Source of the DNA: Megamerina dolium
Taxonomy: Eukaryota; Arthropoda; Insecta; Diptera; Megamerinidae
Assembly (NCBI GenBank): GCA_963854835.1
Contig: OY978527.1
Location: forward strand, 16,687,584-16,751,583
DNA length: 64,000 nucleotides
Reading direction: 5' to 3'
Within the stretch, counting starts at the first letter, position 1; every line of letters begins with the position of its first letter. The translations under genes were made by a program, and so were the position numbers. Shown here in pieces: positions 25,112 through 35,862 of this stretch. Below the pieces are notes generated by a model that saw only the letters and a program-made list of their open reading frames with translations, was not told the origin of the DNA and made no database searches.

Positions 25112-26925
25112 CTTTTCGTCGCTCTAGGAACGGGTCCTGGGGGTTTATGGGGTTATATATCAAGCAATGGTGTCATCGCTTAGAATTTTGCATGTCCTAA
25201 ATCTATTTGTCTTTATTATTACCATATAGGAAGAAGAAGAAATCATCAAAATGAGTCATTACGGGAAAAACTTGGATCAGAATATCCAAAATCGCTCATA
25301 CTGTTCACTATTTTAATGTAACCATAGGTAGTACAAATATCCTTAATCAATTTGCAGCTCAAGGAAATTATTGGCTTTGGATTTTTAAACGCTCTCTAGG
25401 CTTTTCCGCCTTTTCCTTCGAAAATGCTATACCAAATATTGAGTTTTAGAGGATATATTAGCTTTTAGGGAGACATTTCAGTGCCCTAAAAGCGATAAAT
25501 GTGTTAATTTATATCTGCATTGGTGGAAATGCATCACGTTGTTGGTCATAATAGTCGGGAAGGTTGAGAATGGCTTGTCTGAGCAAAAGTGATCGGTAAT
25601 CTCCAGACAAAAACTGATGTACTCTTTGTACTTTATACAGCAACATTTTTATGTCTCTATTATTGCCGTATACAATGCACCGTCGTCTGAGTGATGCTTG
25701 ATCGTACTATTGACTACTCCGCCATCGGACACAACTACTACTATCTGGTATTCTACCAGTCCCCTCAAAACGAACGACTAAATGTACAGTGCTTGGCAAA
25801 TTCACTCTATGATGGGATTGGATTGGATTATTTGTCAAAAACATTGAGACCATTTCTTTGACTACTCGATGACTAGTGCAGCATCATTGGTTCATCTACG
25901 TGTGTTCTATTTATGCATCCTTCAGCAATGTCTAGAAATTTCTAGATGACATATGATGCAAAAATTAACGCCTCATTCGCAATTTAAATCGTCGAAAGCC
26001 TCTTAGATTACAAATCTATGGCATCAAATTTTCTCTCTCATACAGAAACTCTCTTTTTCTCACTCTCTATTTCTATTTTCGATTTAGATGTGAATTCTTT
26101 TTCCCTTTTTTTTTTTTTTTTTTGCTTTTACTTTTATTTGTTTATTGTCTCAAACTGACATACAAAACAGTATCTTTTGTATGTGGTTCGAATTTGACCG
26201 CATTTTCAATACAAACGAACATGGTTAACCATATTAAGAGTCTTACTTGACTTGACTTGACTTTGCTTTGCTTTGTTAGTCGAATTGAATATGCTATTTT
26301 ATTGTTAGTTACTACTGTTATTATTACTAGGTGCTATATTATTATTACTGTTGTTGTTGTTGTTGTTGTTGTTGTTGCTATGATTGTATTGTATTATTCT
26401 TCAACATCATGTTGATCATAATAATTTCTTGTTTTTCTTTTAACCAAATACGCTTTCACTTTTGTTTCTATTTTCTTGTTTTTGCTTCTTTCGACGCTTC
26501 TTGCCATTAGATATTCACTTTGGCAATCAACCGCAACCTGCTACTGCTGTTGCTGCTGCTGCTTTATGCATTCATACAAAGACGTACGAGTAATGTAATG
26601 TACGTATAACCATAAAAACGATAATAATGTAACGCAACGTAACGCAATTTCATATCGAATAATCTATGCGTAATAAATTTGATGATGAAGACAATGAAAT
26701 AAATATATGTATTTGTATTGTACGGTATATACATACAGTGTCGGACAAATAAATTAGAATATTTCATATTAAAAAGTCCCCTATTATTTAATATAAAGTC
26801 TACTTTCCTTCGAATAAAATCGAGTAAGTGCTCATTTCACCATAAAATGTTTCTTGGCTCTTCTATAGTAAAGTAATTTATTTTGTGAATTAATGTAATA
26901 TTGCCTTGATTAATTAATAAGTCCA
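25112..26925. other. non-coding DNA with simple repeats
   Basis: No gene seen. It contains a poly(T) run at about 26104-26123, CTTGA/CTTTG pentamer runs at 26248-26278, and a (GTT)n run at 26349-26377. The only open frame of note (26564-26767, -) has no resemblance to a known protein. Confidence 0.6.
26349..26377. repeat. (GTT)n microsatellite
   Basis: About nine to ten uninterrupted GTT units. Confidence 0.96.
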
Positions 26926-26929
26926 TGCT

Positions 26930-27410
26930 TTGACTTTGGGAGGGTCTTTAATCTTTAATTTTAACGTTGAAGCTAGCTGCAGTGCCCAACAGCTGAATAA
27001 CGCATCTTCAGATGGGCTTTAAGATTGCCGAGTACAAAGTGGTCTGAGCTTTATACCGAGAGCCTTCCTTTTGGTAAATATATATATTTTCCAGGTTAAT
27101 TTTCTGTCGAAATACGTGCCAAGGTATTTGATTTCATCACGTTAAGGTATATTTGTATCGTTGAGTTTGACGGTTGGGCAAGTATCTCGCTTGAGAGTGA
27201 ATATAACCTGAACTCACTTTGTTTCATTGGACTTGATTTTCCAATTTTTAGCCAGTCAGTCATCTTCTCTAGCTCCCTTTGGAGTTTAGAGGAAGCTGAG
27301 TGCGGAACTGTCTCAATGGTAACTCCTTCTGTCGATGCTAAATCGTATGTGTAGAGCAGGTAAAGGATTGGAGCCATGATGCTAAGACTTAGAAGAGACC
27401 AGACTTAATG
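26930..27410 (-). pseudogene. jockey-type LINE reverse transcriptase fragment
   Basis: The minus-strand frame 27096-27377 begins APILYLLYTYDLASTEGVTI, the segment just before the catalytic FADD box of jockey-like reverse transcriptases. It continues into LQRELEKMTDWLK, the segment just after it. The FADD box itself is deleted or degraded. Further downstream on the minus strand, KLRPL-type and short C-terminal remnants can be traced to about 26940. Both the endonuclease and most of the RT are missing. Its 5' edge abuts the DD41D element that follows. Confidence 0.82.
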
Positions 27411-27412
27411 CT

Positions 27413-28364
27413 GTTTTCGTGGAACATGTTACTGTCAAACATGTTCAGTTTGGTCGCTTGCAGATTATTGAATTTTATTATCAAAATTCATGCTCGATTA
27501 AGAAAGTGCATAGTGCACTTCTTCCATTTTATGGTCAGTTTGGGCGACCTTCTGAGGTGGCTATCCTGAATCTTGTGACTAAATTTCGTACCAAATTTAC
27601 ATTATTGGACATTAAACCACCAATGCGCATACGTAGAGTGCGGACATAGGAAAATATCGCAGCTGTATCCGCCAGTGTTGTGGATGACCATGAATTATTG
27701 ATTCGGTGCCGTTCGCAGCAATTGGGCCTCTGTTACTCCAAAGTTGTGTTCAGCGACGAAGCTCATTTCTGGTGGAATGATTGCGTGAACAATCAAAATT
27801 GCCGTATTTGGTGTGAAGAGCAGCCAGAAGCATTGCAAGAACTGCCAATGTATCCCTAAAAATGCCCTGCTTGGTGTGGATTATGGGGCGGTGCATCATT
27901 GGATCGTACTTTTTCAAAGACGATGGAGTGTGAAACGATACTGTGAATGGCTAGCGTTACTGTGCGATGATTACAAACTTTTTTTTGTCCAAAATGGAAG
28001 AGCTCAACTTGGCTGACATGTGGTTTCAACTAGACGGTGCCACATGTCACACAATACGCGAAACAATGGCCCAATTGAGAGGCGAGTTCGGCGAACAGTT
28101 TATTTCACGTTTGGGGCCGGTCAATTGGCCACCTATATCGTGCGATTTAACTCCTTTATACTATTTTTCGTGGGGTATGTTGAGGCTCATGTCTAAAGCT
28201 ACTAGCCCGCAACGGTTGACGCACTGGAAGCCAATATCGAAGAATTTATTCGTGAGATACCGGCCGATATGTTGGAGAGAGTATGCCAAAATTGGACCCA
28301 GCGTATGAACCATTTGAAGTGCAGCTGCGGTCAATATTTGCATGAAATCATTTTTAAACATTAA
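27413..28364 (+). pseudogene. DD41D transposase pseudogene, subfamily A copy 1
   Basis: Recognisable segments are the N-terminal helix-turn-helix (LQIIEFYYQNSCSIKKVH), the first catalytic site FSDEAHFWW, CRIWCEEQPEALQELPM, the second site QLDGATCHTIRETMAQLRG, and SCDLTPLYYF. Forty-one residues separate the second aspartate from the position of the third, which places it in the DD41D group. Here the third catalytic residue is Tyr (TPLYYF, where other copies have TPLDYF). There is a stop at 27647, another after LPMYP, and several frameshifts. The family's usual length is about 350 residues. Confidence 0.88.
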
Positions 28365-28470
28365 ATTATATAGATTGATCTATCGATTCAAATAAAGATT
28401 TCACACAATTCTCTAAATTTGATGTTTTTTTTTTAAAACAAATCCGAAGGCTCTTAAAAAATCACCCTGT
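27413..28470 (+). mobile_element. DD41D (rosa-type) element, subfamily A, copy 1, 5' TIR missing
   Basis: The 3' end TTAAAAAATCACCCTG stops at 28469, followed by TA. The same end is found at 34640-34667 and at both ends of the deletion derivative at 51478-51917. The 5' TIR is lost; the sequence begins within the 5' leader (GTTACTGTCAAACATGTTCAG), and a deletion there removes the start codon region. Confidence 0.88.
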
Positions 28471-28477
28471 ACTACTC

Positions 28478-29330
28478 TACCATTGAAATATGGTTGTCTT
28501 TGACGAAGTATTTTGTAAGTTATGGGAGTTTTAAAGGGGATTTTAAAGATGATTCCGAGGCGTAGTATGTGATCTATATAAAAAGTGGGCGTGGAGTGCT
28601 ATCTTTGCAATATTAATCAACTCCTTAAATTTGGTTGTACTACGCTGAATAGTTCTTAAGTTATAGCGGTTTAATTTTTTTGTTTTTATTTTCGCAACTT
28701 TGTCTGATAGCCCCATTAAGAAGTGGGTGTGGCATGCTGCTTTCATGCTACATTTCTTCTGACCACGATCTAAATGTCAATTATGGTTGCTCTATGCCAA
28801 AAACTGCCGAAGTTACAGCGGTTTAAATTTTTAAGGAAATTCTGTCATTTTGTATTTCCGCAACATTGTATGGGATTCCCAACCAGAAGTGGGCGTGACA
28901 CGTTGATTTATGCAAGCTTATTTCCGGCTACCATATTAATCTAAGCCTCAAATATGGTTCTCTTAGATAGAAGATTGACGAAAGTGCAGCGGTTTAAATT
29001 TAAAAGATATTCAGACGCTTCTTATGGAAGATACTATAAAAACTAGGCGTGGCTCGCCCATTTCTGGCAAGATTATGTAGCAGTATAATATAACTCTACG
29101 TACTAAATATTGATATCTTATATAGTAAATGAGTTATAGCAAGTTATGGATTTTCAAAATTCTGAGGTTAGTCTCTTTGAATGCTTGATGTGGACGTGAC
29201 GTCAAAATAGACGGATAGACCGACGGATATTGTTAAATCGAAAATTTAAGCAACGCTGATCACGAATATATATGCTTTTCTCCGGAGATTTCTTCAAATG
29301 GTTACAAATATCTGACTGAAATGAATATAT
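28478..29330 (+). repeat. family 2 Helitron-like repeat (TGGGCGTGG units)
   Basis: Four to five diverged units of about 130-175 bp each carry a GTGGGCGTGG-like core (28588, 28722, 28893, 29045) with repeated GTTATAGCGGTTTAATTTT-type segments. The 3' part contains GACGGATAGACCGACGGAT and GCTGATCACGAATATATATGC, words typical of DINE-1/INE-1-type Helitron ends in flies. An inverted collinear copy lies at 55262-55800 and a partial one at 33140-33366. No helicase coding region is present. Confidence 0.7.
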
Positions 29331-29638
29331 CTGGCATATACATATGTATATATATCGTACTTATGCATGGTATAAAAATATTTCCAAACACGCACTCACT
29401 CATTCTCTCTTTTTTTTTTTTTTTTCATTCTCTCTAGCCTCACTCAAGCACTTCTGTGCGTACTCGTGCACACTCACTCGCTATCGGGTGTGTGTTGCTC
29501 GCTTGGTTTGAGTTTGGTGCCGAGTGTGTGTAGGTTAATTGGCTGCTACTATATATGTAGACTATTGTCATGGCTGTTGTTGTTGTTGTTGTTGTTGTTG
29601 TCTGTTAATTATTGTTGTTTATTGGCGGTGGCGTAGTG
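29331..29638. other. low-complexity spacer
   Basis: A T-rich run at about 29410-29425, TG-rich sequence and a (TTG)n run at 29575-29601. No gene. Confidence 0.7.
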
Positions 29639-29955
29639 TGGCTGCCGTAGCTCAGTGGTTAGTGTATTGGCCTTTTGATCTGCAAGTCGCGGGTTCAATC
29701 CCCGGCTGAAGCATAACAAATTGAATATCGAAAAGATTTTTCTTTCGAACGGAACCCACCTGTCGGCAAGCAATTGGCAATTCTTCCGGCAGTGACAAAG
29801 CTCAGAGAAAGTGATGTCACAGGGGTTCTGCCGTTCGGAACCGGCTAAAATAAGTAGGTCCCTTCTAATACTGTCCAAAATTTAACACGCACAACAGTAA
29901 TGGAAGAGAAGATGGGCCAAAGAGCCCTTCGTGGCTTATAAGTGCTACATATACA
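29639..29955 (+). repeat. tRNA-derived SINE, full head, deleted in the body
   Basis: The A box TAGCTCAGTGG and B box GGTTCAATCCC are both intact. The body follows the family order but lacks the ACAACTTGCCATGAAAAAGC segment. The 3' end reads AAGAGCCCTTCGTGGCTTAT before a short AT tail. No clear target duplication is visible. Confidence 0.88.
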
Positions 29956-31246
29956 TTTTTTTTGTGGTTTGTTTTTACGCTCGTGGCGGGCTGACTGGCT
30001 AACTCACTGACTGACTCACTGACTGACTGACTGACTATCTCAACTAACTGGCTGTAGTATGTTCGCTTGACCTAGAAATGTCATATTCGCGTTTATGTTG
30101 TATGAGTGTTGTTGTGTGTGTTATTCGTACACATACATATAAATACATGCGTAGTATATGTTTGTTGGTGTTTGCACATAAATATTTATGTACTATATTT
30201 GGTTATTTCTTTTTTTTTTTGGGTATTTTTGTATTTTGTAGAAACCATCAAATTTACTATTCGCTCAAATTTTCTTAACCAAACTTTGTATTTATATATT
30301 AGTAGACACATATATATAATGTATATGCCATCAGTCAATTGATAAACAAAGAATCTATTGTGCCTAGATTTAGGTGCATGTATGCATTTATTGATAAATA
30401 ATTCTATAAACACTCATACGAGTATATAAACTCACACATTCATACCTTCTACTGAGAGCTTACTTATTTATTAACTGTATTGTTATTGTTCTGGTGACTA
30501 AATTAATTGTTTTCAATTTCAACACGAATAATTGAAATCCCAATAAAAAATTGTTTGGGATTCTTCCGTTCAAATTTATTATTATTGCTGTTATTGCCAA
30601 TGTGAGAAGGGGAAATCCCAATTTTAAGTATGCATCATTATCATCCTAGGGTTGGGTTGGGTGTAAACGACTAGGGTGGGAACAAAGATGACCTTAACCT
30701 GATTCATCTGGTCAATAAAGTGAGCAATAGCAACAATTACTGATTACCAAGTACTCTAAATTGTGACACATATCACACTAAGGCCATACAGTTGATTCGC
30801 ACCCAAAAATGAACCATGGCATATTTTATAATACAGTGTGCCAAAATTTTTAATTTTCTGTGAATCACACGTATTTTTTTTAATAGAAAATCGATGAAAA
30901 AAAACCCCTAAAACTACCGATTAGTCATCTCTAGAGATGTCAAATGTAACAGTAACAGTGAAAATAATAATCTTCCAACGGATGTAAATTTTCTGAAATT
31001 TGTCGCTAAAGCACAGCCCCTCGGTACATTTAGTTCCACGCCCACTTTTTGTAAGGCATTTTATGGATCATCTCAGCAACAAATCCAGGCACTGTATCAC
31101 AGATCGATGAATTACTATTTTTATTTCAAACTGTACTTAAGCCCAAACTGGCTACGGCTATTTAGCAACTCAGCATAAACAAGTGCATAAACAAGTACAA
31201 TTTGCTTATGATGCAGTTCCAGCCAGTGTACAGTATAACTTGTATG
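29956..31246. other. non-coding DNA with simple repeats
   Basis: A (GACT)n-like run lies at about 30003-30037. At 31032-31050 the word CCACGCCCACTTTTTG is a relic of family 2. The open frames at 30078-30413 lie on both strands over an AT-rich patch and have no family match. Confidence 0.55.
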
Positions 31247-32443
31247 CACGAGGGCGGTCTACCGAACTACCCGACCTAACATATAGACGGCGGCAGTAGT
31301 TTGAAAAAAATTACTTTGGTGGAAAGTGGCAATATGTTTTGTTTCAAGGCGCCATGTCGTTTAGTATTTTTTTTTTGGAGCCATCGAAAGTTAACGACCT
31401 CATTGAATTTGTAAACTTGGAAAAAATTGGTCACCGTTATGTAATTCAATATTTTCATTTGAAAGATCTCAATTCAACGAATATTAAAGCCGACCTAGAT
31501 TCTACTCTAGGGGAGTCTGCTCCTTCATTTACGATCATATAATATTCGGAGACAGAGTTGGTGGTCGACCAATTTAGGTGGCCACACCAGAAAATCACCA
31601 AAAAGAAAATCCACAAAATGGGATTGGATGATGGCCGGCTGAAGGTGCGTGAGCTAGATGAAATTACAGTCATTTCAAAAAATGCTATACATTGTATATT
31701 GACCCAAAATTTGGAGATGAAAAAGCTGTGTGCAAGATAGGTGCCGCGTTTGCTCACAATAAAACGAAAACAACGTCGTGAAGATGTTTCTATCGAGTGT
31801 TTGGCGATGTTTCACAGTGAGACACATGAGACATAGGTCCACCACTTCACACCTGAGACAAAGAAGCAGTCAAAACAGTGGACTGAAAGGTCCATCTGCA
31901 GGTAAGTTTATTGCGTCTGTTTTTTGGGATGTACATGAGATAATTTTTATTGATTATCTTCAAAAAGGAAAAACAATCAACGGCGAGTTATTATGCTAAT
32001 TTGTTGCAGCGTTTAAGTGATGAAATTAAAGAAAAAGGTCGTAATTGGCGAAAAAGAAAATGTTATTTCATCAAGACAATGCACCAGTTCACACATCTGC
32101 TATTGCGATGGCCAAAATCAATGAGTTAAAGCTCGAATTGCTTCAGCACGCATCTTATGCGGCAGCTTTAGCTTCTACGGATTATTTTCTATTTCCAAAT
32201 TTGAAAAAATGGCTTGGTAGTAGCAGAAGATTTGCAAACAATGAAGTGGTGGAGTCTGAGGTAGATGGCTATTTTAATGGACTAGGCAGTTCACACTATA
32301 GACAGGGTATCGAAGCTATAACATATATCGCTGGGAAAAGTGTATAGAGCTAAAAGGAGATTATGTTGAGAAATAAAGAAAAAAATTCCCAAAATTGTTG
32401 TGTTTTCTTTGTTAGGTCGGATAGTTCTGGGACCGCCAATGTA
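31247..32443 (+). mobile_element. DD34D mariner element, copy 3 (TIR to TIR, inactive)
   Basis: The left end CGAGGGCGGTCTACCGAAC starts at 31249. The right end GGTCGGATAGTTCTGGGACC runs to 32441, followed by TA. The left flanking TA has mutated to CA. Length is about 1.19 kb, plus orientation. The interior of both ends is close to copies 1 and 2. Confidence 0.93.
31417..32376 (+). pseudogene. mariner transposase pseudogene, copy 3
   Basis: The position of the start codon (31417) reads TTG where the second copy has ATG. HRYVIQYFHLK and the segment KVRELDEITVISKNAIHCILT belong to the DNA-binding half. A deletion of several dozen bases around 31820 removes the first catalytic aspartate and shifts the frame. 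The second aspartate is intact in FHQDNAPVHTSAIAMAK. The third lies 35 positions later (DD34D spacing), but the normally conserved PYSPDLAPSD stretch has become SYAAALASTD. The C-terminus IELKGDYVEK is intact. There is a stop at about 31738. Confidence 0.9.
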
Positions 32444-33139
32444 AAGCCGCCACTGCTGTGGGCAACATGTGTAACATGTTGAAAGAGTGCGAATTTGTTC
32501 AATATGTCTTCAATTTAAAGAATATATTATTCACATTAAACTTCAATTTGCCTCATTGTCAACAGATTACTTGACTTCCACACATTTTTTTCCTCTTCCT
32601 TTAACTTTCAAACTCCTAAACTTTACTTTCTCGCTCTTTTTACTCACATGTCTGTTGCTGTGTCTTCTCTTTCTTCTGCAACTCACATTTTATGACAGGT
32701 GCTGACGGCTTATGCTCTTGTCTTTGTTGTTGTTGATGTTGTTGTTGTTATTACCTGCGGCATTATTCGTTGGCGGCATAAACAGTAACAATGCATATTC
32801 GTAAATAGAATATGTAACAGAAATTTGCTGAGAAGGAGGCCGACTAATGTATTTTTATTGGAAAATATTAACGCAAGCTGTCAAAAAATATATGGCATAA
32901 CATGTGTCACAATATGGCTTAAATTGTCATGCATAGGTATGAATCCAAGTGGAACAGAGGCACAAGAAGGCGTAGAAGGTGGATGGAGAAGAGTAAAAAA
33001 ATAATAAAAAATTAGCGACATTTTATGTAACTGAGAGTGTATTTAACCTTTTCTAATTATGCCTATGTTTACGAGTATATTTTGCATGTGTCATAAAATA
33101 TCAAACTAGCAACCCTTTGACGAGTATGTGCTAAATTAA
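32444..33139. other. non-coding DNA, no gene seen
   Basis: T-rich sequence with a GTTGTTGATGTTGTTG patch near 32728-32750. The plus-strand frame 32487-32705 is a hydrophobic Leu/Phe/Thr run typical of T-rich DNA. Confidence 0.6.
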
Positions 33140-33366
33140 AGTGGCTCTGCGGGGATATATAAAAATATATATATTCGCGATCAGCGTCGCTCAAATTTTC
33201 GATTTAACAAAGTACATCTGTCCATCCGTCTGTCACCTGGCTGGTTCGCACGATAACTTGAGCAAATATTGAGCGATTTTGACGGCATGAGTAACCTATG
33301 GTCCAAGGGTACGGAGGGAGGATTGATATTGGACATGATCGGTCAACTGCCACGCTCACACCGAGC
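33140..33366 (-). repeat. family 2 Helitron-like repeat end, split by a DD41D insertion
   Basis: ATATATATTCGCGATCAGCG and AAATTTTCGATTTAACAAAG followed by CTGTCCATCCGTCTGTC are the inverse of the 3' part of the repeat at 28478-29330. The opposite end of what may be the same copy (CATATGCAGGGTATAATTTG) lies at 34670-34690, just beyond the DD41D element. Confidence 0.65.
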
Positions 33367-33432
33367 ATTCAAAGTTTTTGGCAGCTCAGCTGTTTTAGTG
33401 TAACATGTTAAGGTTTGGTCTATAATTTAACC

Positions 33433-34546
33433 ATGAATCGACTTACAAACGAATAACGCTGAAAATTCATGCTTGGTGAAGTAAGTGCATCGTGCACATC
33501 TTCCATTTTATGGTCAGTTTGGGCGACCTTCTGAGTTGGCTATTCGGAATCTTTACCACTTTCGCACCAAATTTACATTATTGGATATTAAACCACCAAC
33601 ACGCATAAGTAGAGTGCGGACAGAAGAAAATATCGCAGCTGTATCCGCCGGTGTTGTTGACGACCGTGTATTATCGAAAGCATTTGGGTGTAAAACCTTT
33701 TAAAATACACCTGGTGTAAGAATTGAAGCCACACGACCTACCACAACGGCTAACTTTTGGTGAATCGGCGTTGCCAAAGTTGGAAGAAGATCCACTTCTT
33801 TTATCGGACAATTGTGTTTCTCTCGTTTCTGGTTGAACGGATACGTGAACAATCAAAATAACCGTATTTGGTGTGAAGAGCAACCAGAAGCATTGCAAGA
33901 GCTGCCAATGCATCCCGTAAAATGCTCTGTTTGGTGTAGATTATGGGCCGATTTCATCATTGGACCGTACTTTTTCAAAAACGACGAAGGCAGAAACGTT
34001 ACTATGAATGGCGAGCGTTACCGTACGATGATTACATACTTTTTTTTGTCCAAAATGGAAGAGCTGAACTTGGCTGACATGTGGTTTCAACAAGACGGTG
34101 CCACATGTCACACAACACGCGAAACAATGGCTCAATTGAGAGGCGGGTTCGATGAAAAGTTTATTTCACATTTGGGGTCGGTTAATTGGCCGCGTAGATC
34201 GTGCGATTTAGCGCTTTTAGACTATTTTTTGTGAGTCTATGTTAAGGCTCATGTCTATAGCGATAAGATCGGAACGGTTGACGAACTGGAAGCAAATATT
34301 GAAGAATTTACTCGTGAGATACCGGCCGATATGTTGGAGAGACTATTTTTTGGGAGTCTATGTTAAAGCTCATGTCTATGGCGATAAGCCCGCAACGGTT
34401 GACGCACTGGAAGCAAATATTGAAGAATTTACTCGTGAGATACCGGCCGATATGTTGGAGAGAGTATGCCAAAATTGGACTCAGCATATGAACCATTTGA
34501 GGCGCTGCCGCTGTGAACATTTATGAAATCATATTAAACATTGAAG
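33433..34546 (+). pseudogene. DD41D transposase pseudogene, subfamily A copy 2
   Basis: The start is the ATG at 33433 (MNRLTNE). The helix-turn-helix region is shortened. VHRAHLPFYGQFGRPSELAI and LLDIKPPTRISRVRTEENIA are readable. A small deletion removes the residues around the first catalytic site: the family SDEAH is missing just before FWLNGYVNNQN. The second site QQDGATCHTTRETMAQLRGG and the third in LALLDYFL are intact within one 140-codon frame (33812-34234). Beyond it a 121-bp tandem duplication repeats the segment VDALEANIEEFTREIPADML. Confidence 0.88.
34221..34462 (+). repeat. 121-bp tandem duplication inside the DD41D pseudogene
   Basis: ACTATTTTTT at 34221 and again at 34342 starts two units that both run to GATATGTTGGAGAGA. 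They differ at a handful of positions (for example GATAAGATCGGAACG against GATAAGCCCGCAACG), so the duplication is not very recent. Confidence 0.9.
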
Positions 34547-34668
34547 ATCGCTCTAGATATATAGAACGTTCTATCGACTCAAATAAAGATTTCATACATT
34601 TCTCTAAATTTTAAGTATTTTTTTTTTGTTAAATCAAATCCGAAGACTCTTAAAAAATCACCTCTGTA

Positions 34669-35469
34669 CATATGCAGGGTATAATTTGGTCGGTCACACC
34701 TGTCTGTAAGGTAATTTTTTCTAAGTACCAATCCAACGGAGCAAAATTGGCGGGAAGCCGTATGAAGATATTAAAAAGGGGTGTGAATTATCTATATTGA
34801 AAGACTCATTTGAGTAGTTCGACTTGAAAAAATCAGCAAACATATTAGAAATAACATGTTCACTACTAGATGTGGGATCATTGAGTTTCATTGAAGATGA
34901 AAACGCGCAGCATTTATACGTTTAGAGTTTAACAAAATTATAAATTATTTATATAATCTGTATAGCATTTATTATTAAGATTGTTGTATCTATGACGGTT
35001 GAAAGAGTATTTCGAATAATCAGAGATTTGACGAGTTTTCATATATGATTTACAAGAAACCGAAATTCTAATGGAGTTGCTAGTTAACCTAAATTGAGAA
35101 TTTTTTGATCTTGCTGATGGAAGAGACAAGTTACTGCTAAAACTTGACAGAGCCTACGTCCCTCGGTAAGTTATTAGCAATTCGTCTAAGTTTGTGATAA
35201 ATTGACCAAAGTTTAGCAAGAGCATGTTGACAAAGCTCTAATAAGATGTTATGCTGCAAAAGTTTAGTTTATCGGAGAAGGAAGAGAAATTCGTCCTTAG
35301 CTCTTCAGAGCTCTTAATGCCAATATAATATTTACTTAGTTCTGAAGACGTCTATGAAAATGTGCTCATGTTATATGAACTTTCGGGAGCTTTGTCTACT
35401 TTTCGATGTAGAATTTTGATGAAGAACTCAAAGAGCCCTTCAGTTTGACTAGATTTAAAATGTATCGTA
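34669..35469. other. family 2 remnant, old SINE tail and unclassified DNA
   Basis: 34670-34745 carries CATATGCAGGGTATAATTTGG as at 55750-55790. At 35170-35335 a heavily decayed SINE 3' part can be traced (GACAAAGCTC, GGAAGAGAAATTCGTCC, AGCTCTTCAGAGCTCTTAATGCC). No gene. Confidence 0.45.
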
Positions 35470-35481
35470 AATATATAGCCG

Positions 35482-35850
35482 TAAATATGGGTGCCGTAGC
35501 TCAGTGGTTAGTGTGTTCGCCTTCTGATCCGTAGGTCGTGCTTCAATCCCCGGCTGATGCATAACAAATTTAATATCGAAAAGATTTTTCTTTCGAATGG
35601 TACCCACCTGTCGGCAAGCAATTGGCAATTCTTCCGACAGTAACAACTTGCCATGAAAAAGCTTCTTAAAGAACTCTGTGACAAAGCTCAGAAAAAGTGA
35701 TGTCACAAGTGTTCTGCCGTTCGGAACCGGCTAAAATAAGTAGGTCCCTTCTAATATTGTCCAAAATTTAAGACGCACAACAGTAATGGAAGAGAAGCTC
35801 GGCCAATGAGCCCTTTGGGGCTTTAAGTGTCACATATTTATTTATTTTTT
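35482..35850 (+). repeat. full-length young SINE with 12-bp target duplication
   Basis: The tRNA-like head has A box TAGCTCAGTGG and a B box with one change (GCTTCAATCCC). The body shares with the 18278 copy the distinctive TGTGTTCGCC, ATTGTCCAAAATTTAAGACG and GGCCAATGAGCCCTTTGGGG, and differs from it at only a few bases. AATATATAGCCG flanks it exactly at 35470-35481 and 35851-35862. A short TAAATA lies between the left duplication and the usual SINE start. Confidence 0.92.
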
Positions 35851-35862
35851 AATATATAGCCG

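Larger units (their letters stand above)
33367..34668 (+). mobile_element. DD41D (rosa-type) element, subfamily A, copy 2
   Basis: It begins within the 5' leader (TTTTTGGCAGCTCAGCTGTT) and ends at TTAAAAAATCACCTCTG followed by TA at 34667-34668. The outermost 5' TIR is degraded. It contains a direct duplication of 121 bp (34221-34341 repeated from 34342). Confidence 0.88.
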
